64,000 bases of DNA, from positions 1 through 64,000 of the forward strand of contig CAYLPI010000001.1 in NCBI GenBank assembly GCA_964385505.1. The letters run 5' to 3'. Each line of letters opens with the position of its first letter. Positions within the stretch are counted from its first letter, which is position 1. Shown piece after piece: positions 1 to 9,158 of this stretch. The translations under genes and the position numbers were made by a program. The DNA comes from CAITSH01 sp964385505 (lineage in GTDB: Bacteria; Pseudomonadota; Gammaproteobacteria; Burkholderiales; SG8-39). The notes below the pieces were generated by a model that saw only the letters and a program-made list of their open reading frames with translations, searched no databases and was not told the origin of the DNA.

Positions 1-858
1 CTGCCCGACCAGATCCACATCCTCAATGTGTCCTTCCTGGTGCCGCAATTGCGGCGCGAGTTCGGCGGCTGTGCCGGCAATATCGCCTACAACCTCAAGC
101 TGCTCGGCGGTGAACCGCTGATCATGGCCAGCGTCGGCAGCGACGCAGGCCCCTACCTGACGCGACTGGACAAACTCAAACTGACCAGCACGCACGTGCG
201 CCAGCATTCGAACGCACTCACCGCCCAGGCCTTCATTACCACCGACCTCGACGACAACCAGATCACCGCATTCCACCCCGGCGCGATGAACTTCTCGCAC
301 ATGGAACACATCAGCGGGTGGATGGACGTCAACCTCGCCATCGTCGCGCCGGACGGCCGCGAGGGCATGCTGCAGCACGCGCGCGAACTGGCCGCACAGG
401 AGATTCCCTTCATGTTCGACCCCGGGCAGGGCCTGCCGATGTTCTCCGGAGAGGAGTTGCTCAATTTCGTGAAACTTGCGACCTATGTCGCGGTCAATGA
501 TTACGAGGGCAAAATGCTCGAAGACAGAACGGGAACGAGCCTGGAGAACATCGCGGCCACGGTCAAGGCGCTCGTCGTCACCCGCGGTGCCGAGGGCTCA
601 TCGATCTTTAGCGGGGGTCAACGCATTGATGTGCCCTGCGTTAAGGCTACTGAGGTGCTCGACCCGACCGGCTGCGGTGACGCCTACCGCGCCGGCCTGT
701 TGTACGGCATTTCAAACGGGCTCGACTGGCGCACCACCGGGCAGATTGCGTCGGTGATGGGCTCACTCAAGATTGCGTCGCGCGGCGGACAGAACCACAA
801 TCCCTCGCGTGAAGACATCGTCAGCACATACCAGCAGGCCTTCGGCACGACGTTTTGA
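1..858 (+). CDS. PfkB-family carbohydrate/adenosine kinase, 5' truncated
   Basis: The reading frame is open from base 1, so the N terminus lies outside the window; the GTG at 28 is an internal codon. The visible 285 residues carry the PfkB family signatures. Near the start is a glycine-rich substrate-binding segment (FGGCAGNIAYNLKLLGG). Near the C terminus is DPTGCGDAYRAGLLYG, matching the DTxGAGD anion hole with the catalytic Asp. These kinases transfer phosphate from ATP to a sugar or nucleoside hydroxyl in the cytoplasm. The overall look is closest to the adenosine-kinase-like branch, but the substrate cannot be fixed from sequence. It lies 28 nt upstream of the glycine-zipper lipoprotein gene and is probably cotranscribed with it. 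Confidence 0.9.
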   Translation: MPDQIHILNVSFLVPQLRREFGGCAGNIAYNLKLLGGEPLIMASVGSDAGPYLTRLDKLKLTSTHVRQHSNALTAQAFITTDLDDNQITAFHPGAMNFSHMEHISGWMDVNLAIVAPDGREGMLQHARELAAQEIPFMFDPGQGLPMFSGEELLNFVKLATYVAVNDYEGKMLEDRTGTSLENIAATVKALVVTRGAEGSSIFSGGQRIDVPCVKATEVLDPTGCGDAYRAGLLYGISNGLDWRTTGQIASVMGSLKIASRGGQNHNPSREDIVSTYQQAFGTTF

Positions 859-886
859 CGCCGCGACTGCGTAAAGGAGAATCGAC

Positions 887-1357
887 ATGAATACCCGCAA
901 GTCCCGCGCCCCCGCCACCCTTGTCGCCGTACTCACGCTATCCATCCTCGCCGGTTGCGCCACCAACAGCAGCTCGGGCAGCGTGTACTCGACATCGGAG
1001 TCGCGGCGCGAGGCCACGGTGCGCATGGGCGTGGTCGAGAGCGTGCGCCAGGTCACCATTGAAGGCGGCAAGGGCCCGGTCGGCGTGATCGCCGGTGGTG
1101 CGGTCGGCGGTGTCGCCGGTTCCAACATCGGTGGCGGCAGGGGTTCGACCATCGGCTCGATACTGGGCGCGGTTGCAGGCGGACTCGCCGGACAGGCGAT
1201 CGAGCGGCGCGTCACCAACAAGGCCGGCCTCGAAATCACCGTGCGCCTCGAGTCCGGCGAGCTGCGCGCCATCACCCAGGACGCCGACGAGGCGTTCAAA
1301 CCGGGCGAGCGTGTGCGCCTGCTATCGTCCAACGGCGTCACCCGCGTTTCGCACTGA
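887..1357 (+). CDS. Glycine-zipper 2TM outer-membrane lipoprotein
   Basis: The 156-residue product begins with a signal peptide ending in a lipobox (LSILAGC), so Cys is predicted to be lipidated. After a short Ser-rich linker comes a glycine-zipper segment (VIAGGAVGGVAGSNIGG and GSILGAVAGGLAGQAIE), the pattern of the 2TM glycine-zipper/SlyB-PcP family, which inserts in or lines the outer membrane. The C-terminal part (LEITVRLESGELRAITQ) resembles the small beta domain of SlyB-like proteins. A strong ribosome site AAAGGAG at 873-879 fixes the ATG at 887. The function is envelope-related and otherwise unknown. Confidence 0.85.
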   Translation: MNTRKSRAPATLVAVLTLSILAGCATNSSSGSVYSTSESRREATVRMGVVESVRQVTIEGGKGPVGVIAGGAVGGVAGSNIGGGRGSTIGSILGAVAGGLAGQAIERRVTNKAGLEITVRLESGELRAITQDADEAFKPGERVRLLSSNGVTRVSH

Positions 1358-1451
1358 ATCGCTCTACTGCGCCAGGTTCGCGTCAGAACGCCGGCGCTGC
1401 GGCATGGCGACTGATCGTGCGCACCACGGCCAGGCCGCGCCGCCGGGACGT

Positions 1452-1552
1452 CTGCGCCATGCCCTGCTGCAAAGGCCCGAACGACGGGCGTTTGCAGCAG
1501 CACCGTCTGCAAATGCCCGGCCAGCGCGCATTTGCGGCAGGGCGTGGCGCAG
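1452..1552. repeat. Complex palindromic element (cloverleaf-like, GCAAATGC family)
   Basis: A 16-nt outer arm at 1452-1467 pairs with 1537-1552 (only one G-T wobble). Two further hairpins lie inside: arms 1464-1479/1485-1500 (16 bp with one mismatch, loop AACGA) and 1509-1516/1528-1535 (GCAAATGC/GCATTTGC). The outer arm and first hairpin share bases 1464-1467, so the structures partly compete. The second hairpin shares its GCAAATGCCCG core with the perfect palindrome at 9114-9154. No coding frame is convincing here. This fills the 238-nt gap between the lipoprotein and acyltransferase genes and looks like a REP/BIME-type extragenic element. Confidence 0.6.
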
Positions 1553-1580
1553 GGCGGCCGTTAATGCGACGGCAGACCGG

Positions 1581-1586
1581 TAAAAT
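1581..1586 (+). promoter_or_regulatory. Candidate -10 (TAAAAT) of the acyltransferase gene
   Basis: TAAAAT ends 9 nt before the ATG at 1596 and there is no Shine-Dalgarno sequence between them. If used, transcription would start only a few bases before the start codon, giving a nearly leaderless mRNA. No good -35 hexamer is visible 16-18 nt upstream, so this is tentative. Confidence 0.35.
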
Positions 1587-1595
1587 GGTCGGGCC

Positions 1596-2411
1596 ATGAC
1601 CACACCCACACCGCTGGCCAAACGCTTTGTACGCCTTGCGCAGTTGACCCTGCATCTGTTGCACGCGCTGTTCATCGCCGCTTTCGCTTACGCCGGAAAG
1701 ACTGCGGCACAGCGCGACGCCGTCCGCCGCCGCTGGTCGCGCCGCCTGCTGGCAATCCTGCATATCAAACTCGACGCACATGGCGTGCCCGCGACGCTGC
1801 CGGCGCGATGCATTGTCGCCAGCAACCATATTTCGTGGCTGGATATTTTTGTCATCAATGCCGTGTTGCCGGCGACATTTGTGTCCAAGGCCGATGTCGC
1901 ACGCTGGCCTCTGGTGGGGTGGTTGTGCACGCGCGCCGGCACGCTGTACATCGAGCGCGGCAGCAAGAGCGGTGCGCGCCGCGCCAACCAGAGCATCGCG
2001 CGTGCGCTCGAATCCGGCGCGCCGGTGGCCATTTGTCCCGAGGGCACCACCAGTTACGGCGACGAACTGCTGCCTTTTCACGCCGCGCTGTTTCAGCCGG
2101 CGGTTGACGCGACGGCCGAGGTGCTGCCAGTGACGCTGCGCTACCGCGACACGCACGACATACCTTGCCGCAGCGCCGCCTACGTCGGCGACGATTCACT
2201 GCTCGATTCCATCTGGGCCATTGTGTCGACGCGCCATATCCGCGCAGAGGTGACGTTCCTGCCGACAATCGCCTCTTCGGGTCTGGCGCGGCGCGAGCTC
2301 GCGCGCGCCACCGAAGCGGCTATCGCGGCCGCACTGGGCGTCCCGGCCCCGGTCCCGAACCCAGTGCGCGCTGCTGAAAAACGCAGCCATCCTCCAGTCG
2401 CACCGCAGTAA
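1596..2411 (+). CDS. 1-acyl-sn-glycerol-3-phosphate acyltransferase family protein (PlsC-like)
   Basis: The 271-residue protein has an N-terminal hydrophobic segment (about residues 14-33) and the PlsC acyltransferase motifs: NHISWLD with catalytic His78 and Asp83 (HX4D), RAGTLYIERG (about 113-122) and CPEGTTS (block III, about 147-153). This family moves an acyl chain from acyl-ACP or acyl-CoA to lysophosphatidate or a related lipid at the inner membrane. Related proteins also acylate ornithine lipids, so the substrate is not certain. Its last 92 nt overlap the 3' end of apaH on the other strand. The ATG at 1596 has no ribosome-binding site but sits just after a TAAAAT box. Confidence 0.88.
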   Translation: MTTPTPLAKRFVRLAQLTLHLLHALFIAAFAYAGKTAAQRDAVRRRWSRRLLAILHIKLDAHGVPATLPARCIVASNHISWLDIFVINAVLPATFVSKADVARWPLVGWLCTRAGTLYIERGSKSGARRANQSIARALESGAPVAICPEGTTSYGDELLPFHAALFQPAVDATAEVLPVTLRYRDTHDIPCRSAAYVGDDSLLDSIWAIVSTRHIRAEVTFLPTIASSGLARRELARATEAAIAAALGVPAPVPNPVRAAEKRSHPPVAPQ

Positions 2412-3159
2412 GGCTGCCGCCCCAGACGCAGCCGGTATCGAGGGCGACGAGGTCGGGCCGTAACACCAGGCCGAGTGCCGACCAGTGACCGCACACCACG
2501 GTGTGGCGGGCACTGGCGCGATCGGGCACATCGAACCACGGCAGGTAGCCCGGCGGCGCGCTCTCCAGTCCGCCCTTGCTGGCAAACTCCATCTCACCGT
2601 CAACAGTGCAAAAGCGCATGCGCGTCATGGCATTGACAATGACGCGCAAACGGTCGGCACCGGTCAATGCCGCGTCCCAACGCACGGGTTTGCTGCCATA
2701 CAGTTGTGCCAGGAATTCTCGATACGCAGGCCCGCGCAAGGCGGTTTCGATTTCTTGCGCGCGCGTGCGCGCCGCCACGATGTCCCATTGCGGCAGCAAG
2801 CCTGCATGCACCATCGCGTGCGTACCCTCCACATGCAGCAGCGGGCGCGCACGCAGCCAGACGAGCAGTTCATCACGGTCGGGCGCGGCAAGCACTTCGT
2901 CCAGCGTGTCATCAGGACGCAGTCGTGCGTGACCCTCCGCTACAGCGAGCAGGTGAAGGTCATGATTGCCCAGCACCGCGACGCATTTGTCGCCAAGTGA
3001 TTGCAGCAGGCGCAACACACCGAGCGACCCGGGTCCGCGATTGACAAGGTCACCGACCAGCCACAACACATCCGTCGCAGGATCAAAGCGCAGCCTGTCG
3101 ATGAGACGGCGCAGTTCTTGTTCGCAGCCCTGCACGTCGCCGACGGCGTAGGTGGACAT
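2320..3159 (-). CDS. apaH: Symmetrical bis(5'-nucleosyl)-tetraphosphatase ApaH
   Basis: The 279-residue protein is a calcineurin-like metallophosphoesterase hydrolysing Ap4A to two ADP. Visible metal-site motifs are GDVQG (residues 7-11), GDLVNRG (36-42), GNHD (64-67), HAGLLPQW and a late GHW. The start at 3159 gives the canonical N terminus MSTYAVGDVQGC; a longer upstream frame exists but would run into yifB. It begins 13 nt after the yifB stop, so the two are probably cotranscribed. The C-terminal tail (about 30 residues) overlaps the 3' end of the convergent acyltransferase gene and is low-complexity (Gly/Pro/Arg). Confidence 0.93.
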   Translation of the reverse strand: MSTYAVGDVQGCEQELRRLIDRLRFDPATDVLWLVGDLVNRGPGSLGVLRLLQSLGDKCVAVLGNHDLHLLAVAEGHARLRPDDTLDEVLAAPDRDELLVWLRARPLLHVEGTHAMVHAGLLPQWDIVAARTRAQEIETALRGPAYREFLAQLYGSKPVRWDAALTGADRLRVIVNAMTRMRFCTVDGEMEFASKGGLESAPPGYLPWFDVPDRASARHTVVCGHWSALGLVLRPDLVALDTGCVWGGSLTAVRLEDGCVFQQRALGSGPGPGRPVRPR

Positions 3160-3172
3160 CAGCAAACCGCCT

Positions 3173-4687
<1,515 letters not shown>

Positions 4688-4761
4688 GACGCGCGGTCAG
4701 CGCGCGACGGACGACGCGCGCTGGCAAGGCCGCGATGCGCATGCGCGCCCTGGACCGCAGT

Positions 4762-5001
4762 TCATCCGCGGGCCTTTTGCTCCAGTTCGCTGATTCTTGC
4801 CTCCAGCGCGCCGAGTTTTTCCCGCGTGCGCGCCAAAACCTTGGCTTGCACATCGAATTCCTCGCGCGTCACCAGGTTGAGACGGTTGAAGGCGCCGGAG
4901 AGCATGGCTTGCAGGTTTTTTTCGAGCTCGCGCGCCGGACTACTGGCAAGAATTTCGCTCACCCGCGCATTGATGTCATCCATGAATTTGGGTTTTGCCA
5001 T
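4762..5001 (-). CDS. ubiK: Ubiquinone biosynthesis accessory factor UbiK (BMFP/YqiC family)
   Basis: The 79-residue protein begins MAKPKFMDDINARVSEILA and ends in a coiled coil (LARTREKLGALEARISELEQK). This is the layout of the BMFP/UbiK family, which forms a trimer with UbiJ in the aerobic ubiquinone-biosynthesis complex and can promote membrane fusion. The start at 5001 was preferred over a longer upstream frame because it matches the family N terminus. It lies directly upstream of yifB, and divergently from the porin-glnK-amtB genes, an arrangement common in betaproteobacteria. Confidence 0.9.
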   Translation of the reverse strand: MAKPKFMDDINARVSEILASSPARELEKNLQAMLSGAFNRLNLVTREEFDVQAKVLARTREKLGALEARISELEQKARG

Positions 5002-5102
5002 GTTTTCACCGAAAAATGAAAAGATCTTTTTGATAGGCCGAGTTGAAGGGTCGAGTGTAGCGCCTTGAATCAATAACGAACGGCGGGGCACTTCGGCCTA
5101 CA

Positions 5103-5117
5103 GCACCGCCTCTGTGC
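5103..5117 (+). promoter_or_regulatory. Candidate NtrC-type enhancer site
   Basis: GCACC-N5-TGTGC matches the NtrC consensus GCACC-N5-GGTGC in nine of ten positions. It lies about 110 bp upstream of the sigma-54-like element at 5211, the usual enhancer distance. A looser GCGCC-N7-GGTGC lies at 5132-5148 with non-standard spacing. The stretch 5184-5208 between enhancer and promoter is AT-rich and could bend. Confidence 0.4.
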
Positions 5118-5210
5118 GCGTCGCAGCATCTGCGCCCCACCCCGGTGCGAAAGATGGCGTGCTTTCGACTTTATCCAGTGCAACATAATGATTTATATAC
5201 ATTTAAAAGC

Positions 5211-5226
5211 TGGCATGACCTCTGCT
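5211..5226 (+). promoter_or_regulatory. Sigma-54 (RpoN) promoter of the porin-glnK-amtB locus
   Basis: TGGCATGACCTCTGCT matches TGGCACR-N4-TTGCW: the GG of the -24 element and GC of the -12 element are separated by exactly 10 nt. Transcription would begin near 5238, leaving a 39-nt leader with ribosome site GGAAGG at 5263-5268. The downstream glnK-amtB genes are classic RpoN/NtrC targets, supporting the call. Confidence 0.6.
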
Positions 5227-5276
5227 ATGGAACACCCTGATATTTCAATCATTTGACAACATGGAAGGGTGCCCCT

Positions 5277-6143
5277 ATGAAACAATTAGTTCTAGTAAGC
5301 GCAGTCGCGGCCGCTCTGGCTGCCCCGGGCGTGGTTCTGGCCCAGGCAAAACCGGCTTCGCCGCACACATTCACCGGTAACGTCGGTCTGTCTTCCGATT
5401 ACCTGTTCCGCGGTATCAGCCAGTCGCACGGCCGTCCGGCCATTTCCGGCGGCCTCGACTACTCGCATGCAAGCGGCTTTTATGCCGGCCTCTGGGCCTC
5501 GAGCATCAGTTGGGTCAGCGACGCGCAGAATACCGCCGTGCCGACCGAAATCGACATCTACGGTGGTTACAAGAACACCTTCGGTGGCGGCAACTGGAAC
5601 TATGACGTCGGCTATATCACCTACAACTACCCGGGCAGCAAGGAAAACAAGGGTACCGGTTCGGCCAAGGCTGACACGCAGGAACTCTACGGTGCCATCG
5701 GCTGGAAATGGCTGACGGCAAAGTACTCCTACGCCACGTCCAACCACTTCATCGGCTGGTACGGCGGTCCCGCCGGCGCCAACACCGGCCTGCCGGGCAC
5801 GACCCTTACGGGAACGCGCGGCAGCGATTATCTCGAACTGAACGCGGTCTATGATCTGGGCAGCGGCTGGGGCATCACCGGCCACATCGGCAAGCAGAAG
5901 GTCAAAAACTACGGCAAGGTCGGCGATACCGATGCGTCCTACGCCGACTGGAAAATCGGCGTGACCAAGGACATCGGCCTCGGTGTCGTCGGCCTCGCCT
6001 ACTCGGACACCAGTTCCAAGGGCACTTGCCGCGGCGGCACCGGTGGCACCAACGCCTATTGCTGGGGCTCGGCCGGCAACACCTCCGGTTTCCGTGACGC
6101 CAGCCAGGGCACCGCAGTTCTGACGTTCAGCAAGACGTTCTAA
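5277..6143 (+). CDS. TorF-family putative outer-membrane porin
   Basis: The 288-residue protein has a clear Sec signal peptide (MKQLVLVSAVAAALAAPG, cleavage after VLAQ). The mature N terminus VGLSSDYLFRGISQSHGRPA is characteristic of the TorF/TIGR02001 family of putative porins. The rest alternates aromatic and small polar residues, as in beta-barrels, and ends in Phe (LTFSKTF), the outer-membrane insertion signal. The ATG at 5277 follows GGAAGG at 5263-5268; an in-frame TTG at 5253 is less likely. Expressed with glnK-amtB, it probably admits a nitrogen compound or other small solute, but the substrate is unknown. Confidence 0.88.
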   Translation: MKQLVLVSAVAAALAAPGVVLAQAKPASPHTFTGNVGLSSDYLFRGISQSHGRPAISGGLDYSHASGFYAGLWASSISWVSDAQNTAVPTEIDIYGGYKNTFGGGNWNYDVGYITYNYPGSKENKGTGSAKADTQELYGAIGWKWLTAKYSYATSNHFIGWYGGPAGANTGLPGTTLTGTRGSDYLELNAVYDLGSGWGITGHIGKQKVKNYGKVGDTDASYADWKIGVTKDIGLGVVGLAYSDTSSKGTCRGGTGGTNAYCWGSAGNTSGFRDASQGTAVLTFSKTF

Positions 6144-6158
6144 TACGCCGTGATCGGA

Positions 6159-6190
6159 AGGAGCCGGGCACCCGGCTCCTTTCTTCTAGT
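6159..6190 (+). terminator. Intrinsic terminator between porin and glnK
   Basis: AGGAGCCGGG at 6159-6168 and CCCGGCTCCT at 6171-6180 form a GC-rich stem followed by TTCTTCT. It should reduce readthrough, so porin mRNA would exceed glnK-amtB mRNA. Confidence 0.75.
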
Positions 6191-6213
6191 TCTGAATTCC
6201 CAGGGAGCATCAC

Positions 6214-6552
6214 ATGAAACTAGTGACCGCCATCATCAAGCCGTTCAAGCTTGACGAGGTACGGGAAGCCCTTTCCGCCATCGGCGTGCAAGGCATCACC
6301 GTAACCGAGGTCAAGGGCTTTGGCCGCCAAAAGGGCCATACCGAGTTGTATCGCGGCGCCGAGTACGTCGTCGATTTCCTTCCCAAAGTGAAAATCGAAG
6401 CCGCCATCAAGACTGAAATGCTGGACCAGGTGATCGAGGCGATCGAGAAATCGGCCAATACCGGCAAGATCGGTGACGGCAAGATTTTTGTCTTCGAACT
6501 GGAACAGGTCGTGCGCATCCGTACCGGCGAAACCGGCGCGGAAGCGATCTAA
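6214..6552 (+). CDS. glnK: PII nitrogen regulatory protein GlnK
   Basis: The 112-residue protein is a full-length PII family member. The T-loop contains the uridylylation site Tyr51 in HTELYRGAEY, followed by the family segment VDFLPKVKIE. The C-terminal signature is TGKIGDGKIFV. PII proteins sense 2-oxoglutarate, ATP and ADP, and GlnK plugs the AmtB channel when ammonium is ample. It sits 8 nt upstream of amtB, the standard pairing. The gene lies after a terminator but within the sigma-54-controlled locus. Confidence 0.95.
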   Translation: MKLVTAIIKPFKLDEVREALSAIGVQGITVTEVKGFGRQKGHTELYRGAEYVVDFLPKVKIEAAIKTEMLDQVIEAIEKSANTGKIGDGKIFVFELEQVVRIRTGETGAEAI

Positions 6553-6560
6553 GGGGACAC

Positions 6561-8111
6561 ATGATGAAGAAACTATTCGCTTTACTCGCCCTGGTTGGCG
6601 CCATCGGTTTTGGCGGCACTGTGGTGGCCCAGGACAAGCCTGCGGCTCCGGCGGCGGCGCCTGCCGCGACCGCCCCTGCAGCACCCGCTACAGCGTCTCC
6701 GGCAGCAGCGGCTGCGACACCCGCGGCTGCGACACCGGCCGCTGCTGCGGCAGCGCCTGCGGCGGCTCCGGCACCCGTTCCCAACAAGGGCGACGTGGCC
6801 TGGTTGCTGGTCTGTACCGCCCTGGTATTGCTGATGAGCGTGCCGGCACTGGCCTTGTTCTACGGCGGCATGGTTCGCTCCAAGAACATCCTGTCTGTGC
6901 TGATGCAGGTATTCGTGGTGTTTTCGCTGATCACGGTGTTGTGGTTCGTTTACGGCTACAGCCTGGCGTTCACCGAGGGTAACGCCTACTTCGGCGGTTT
7001 TGACCGGCTGTTCCTCAAAGGCACCTTCGACGGCGTAAAAGGCGAATTTGCGATGGCCGCCACCTTCAGCAAGGGTGTGGTCGTTCCCGAACTCCTGTTC
7101 GCCGCATTCCAGGCCACGTTCGCGGGTATCACGGTCTGCCTGATCCTCGGCGCGTTTGCCGAACGGGTGAAGTTCTCCGCCGTGCTTATCTTCGCCGTGC
7201 TGTGGTTCACTTTCGCCTACGCACCGATCGCGCACATGGTCTGGTTCTGGATGGGTCCGGATGCCTACACCGATCCGAAGCTCATCGATGAACTGAACGG
7301 CAAAGCCGGTCTTCTCTGGCAATGGGGCGCACTCGACTTCGCCGGCGGCACGGTGGTGCATATCAACGCCGGTATCGCCGGCCTGGTGGGCGCCTATGTG
7401 ATCGGCAAGCGCATCGGCTACGGCAAGGAAGCACTGTCACCGCACAATGTGCCGATGACGATGATCGGCGCCGCGCTGCTGTGGTTCGGCTGGTTCGGCT
7501 TCAATGCCGGCTCGGCACTTGAAGCCGGGAACTTCGCCGTGCTCGCCTTCATCAACACCTTCATCGCGACCTCCTGCGCCGTGCTGTCCTGGGTCTTGTT
7601 CGAGTGGATCTTCAAGGGCAAGCCTTCGATGCTGGGCGCCGCCTCCGGTGCGGTTGCCGGACTGGTTGCGATCACCCCGGCTGCAGGTAACGTCGGCATC
7701 CCCGGTGCATTCGTCATTGGCCTGCTCGCCGGTGTGGTCTGCCTGTGGGGCGTCAACGGCCTGAAGAAACTGCTCGGCGCTGATGACTCGCTCGACGTGT
7801 TCGGTGTGCACGCCCTCGGCGGCATCCTGGGCGCGCTGCTCACCGGTGTGTTCAATTCGCCCGACCTTGGCGGCCCGAGCTTTCCGGCCAGCTGGGTTAC
7901 CGGCGTCATGACCACACCCGCCGAGTACTCCATCATGGCGCAGGTGATTGTGCAGGCGAAAGCGGTCGGCCTGACGATTGTCTGGTCTGGCGTCGTCGCC
8001 TTCATATCCTTCAAGATCGCCGACATCCTGGTCGGGCTGCGTGTCTCGGAAGAAGATGAGCGCGAAGGCCTGGACGTGACCTCGCACGGCGAGTCCGCTT
8101 ACCGTACCTGA
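6561..8111 (+). CDS. amtB: Ammonium transporter AmtB with Ala/Pro-rich N-terminal extension
   Basis: The 516-residue protein has a signal peptide (about 1-23, ending VVAQ), then an unusual Ala/Pro/Thr-rich stretch (about 25-75), then a standard Amt/Rh core starting at GDVAWLLVCTALVLL. Core motifs are ALFYGGMVRSKN, the Amt signature DFAGGTVVHINAG with the first pore His, and GVHALGGILGALLTG with the second. A ribosome site AAGGGG overlaps the glnK stop; ATG codons at 6561 and 6564 are both possible. It conducts ammonium inward and is gated by GlnK. The extension would lie in the periplasm and is longer than usual. Confidence 0.95.
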   Translation: MMKKLFALLALVGAIGFGGTVVAQDKPAAPAAAPAATAPAAPATASPAAAAATPAAATPAAAAAAPAAAPAPVPNKGDVAWLLVCTALVLLMSVPALALFYGGMVRSKNILSVLMQVFVVFSLITVLWFVYGYSLAFTEGNAYFGGFDRLFLKGTFDGVKGEFAMAATFSKGVVVPELLFAAFQATFAGITVCLILGAFAERVKFSAVLIFAVLWFTFAYAPIAHMVWFWMGPDAYTDPKLIDELNGKAGLLWQWGALDFAGGTVVHINAGIAGLVGAYVIGKRIGYGKEALSPHNVPMTMIGAALLWFGWFGFNAGSALEAGNFAVLAFINTFIATSCAVLSWVLFEWIFKGKPSMLGAASGAVAGLVAITPAAGNVGIPGAFVIGLLAGVVCLWGVNGLKKLLGADDSLDVFGVHALGGILGALLTGVFNSPDLGGPSFPASWVTGVMTTPAEYSIMAQVIVQAKAVGLTIVWSGVVAFISFKIADILVGLRVSEEDEREGLDVTSHGESAYRT

Positions 8112-8176
8112 TCAAAGAAGGGGGCCACGCCCCCTTCGACCAAAGCAGGGGCGACGCCCGCAAGGGCTAGTCTTTC

Positions 8177-8207
8177 AAGGGGTGCCGGACCGGCACCCCT
8201 TTTTTTA
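8177..8207 (+). terminator. Strong intrinsic terminator after amtB
   Basis: AAGGGGTGCC and GGCACCCCTT pair around a short loop and are followed by a run of T at 8200-8206. A second hairpin without a T tract (GAAGGGGGC/GCCCCCTTC) lies just upstream at 8117-8137. Confidence 0.85.
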
Positions 8208-8333
8208 TGTGTCGGCGCATTGCAGCCGTGTTTGGACACGCCGCCGCCGCTACGGCCGGGGCAATGCGATTTATAATGCCGGGCCGGCTGTTGCAGCCCG
8301 CCCTCACCAACCCCAACATACAAAGGACACACC

Positions 8334-9038
8334 ATGGGTCTCGCCATTCCCGCCTGGGAAACCCCGTCACTTCCTGTCATCGGTTCAGCCGACCGCTTTC
8401 CGGTCCGCCGGATTTTCTGCGTCGGCCGCAACTATGTCGAACACCAGAAAGAGATGGGTGGTGACGGCAAGGAGCCGCCGTTCTTTTTCATCAAGTCCTC
8501 GCATGCACTGGTGCCGGTCAATGCCGGCGACACGGCAAAAATCCATTACCCGCCAAAGACCAGCAACTACCACTGGGAAACCGAGATGGTCGCCGTGCTG
8601 TCGCAAGGCGGCACCCGTATCGCCGCAGCCGATGCCAACAAGCACGTCTGGGGTTACGCCGTCGGTTTTGACATGACGCGCCGCGACCTGCAGCAGGTGG
8701 GCAAGGATAACGGCCGGCCGTGGGACTTCGGCAAGGACTTCGACGAATCGGCGCCCATCGGCCCGGTGACGCCGGCGGCAAAAATCGGCCATCCAGGCAC
8801 GGGTCAGTTATGGCTCAAGGTCAACGATGCCGAGCGCCAGCGAAGCGACATCAACATGATGATCTGGAACATTCCCGACACCATCGCCTTCCTGTCGCAG
8901 TACTACTACCTCGAGCCGGGCGACATCATCATGACCGGCACGCCGGCGGGTGTGGGCGCAGCCAAACCGGGCGACAAACTGGTCGCCGGCATCGACGGCC
9001 TGGGTGAGCTCAAAGTGGAGATCACCGCCGCGCGCTGA
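8334..9038 (+). CDS. Fumarylacetoacetate hydrolase (FAH) family protein
   Basis: The 234-residue protein has the FAH fold signatures: GRNYVEHQKEM near the start, the metal ligands in HWETEMVAVL, and the C-terminal MTGTPAGVGAAKPGD. Members cleave C-C bonds of 2,4-diketo acids such as fumarylpyruvate in aromatic-acid catabolism, or decarboxylate oxaloacetate. The presence of RRDLQQVGKDNGRPWD favours the fumarylpyruvate hydrolase/YcgM-like group, but the exact substrate is unclear. Ribosome site AAAGGA precedes the ATG, and a TATAAT box lies at 8272-8277. The gene is monocistronic, between two terminators. Confidence 0.88.
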   Translation: MGLAIPAWETPSLPVIGSADRFPVRRIFCVGRNYVEHQKEMGGDGKEPPFFFIKSSHALVPVNAGDTAKIHYPPKTSNYHWETEMVAVLSQGGTRIAAADANKHVWGYAVGFDMTRRDLQQVGKDNGRPWDFGKDFDESAPIGPVTPAAKIGHPGTGQLWLKVNDAERQRSDINMMIWNIPDTIAFLSQYYYLEPGDIIMTGTPAGVGAAKPGDKLVAGIDGLGELKVEITAAR

Positions 9039-9065
9039 CGCTATTGCGCATTGCGCACTGCGTTC

Positions 9066-9093
9066 AAAAGGGGGCTGTGGCCCCCTTTTCTTT
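9066..9093 (+). terminator. Intrinsic terminator after the FAH-family gene
   Basis: AAAAGGGGGC and GCCCCCTTTT form a 10-bp stem with a short loop and a T-rich tail. It is nearly symmetrical, so it could also act on the minus strand. Confidence 0.8.
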
Positions 9094-9113
9094 ACCCGAT
9101 TCAGGCTGGTGCC

Positions 9114-9154
9114 ATCGCCCGCAAATGCCCGCCAGTCGGGCATTTGCGGGCGAT
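9114..9154. repeat. Perfect 18-bp palindrome of the GCAAATGCCCG family
   Basis: Arms at 9114-9131 and 9137-9154 are perfectly complementary around the loop CCAGT. The core GCAAATGCCCG-CCAG-GCATTTGC recurs inside the element at 1452-1552. It lies between convergent genes (FAH-family and MFS), just downstream of a regular terminator, so termination is not its only plausible role. Confidence 0.8.
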
Positions 9155-9158
9155 GACA

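Noticed and set aside
5132..5148. Second NtrC site GCGCC-N7-GGTGC
   Set aside because: The spacer is 7 rather than 5 nt and one half-site deviates.
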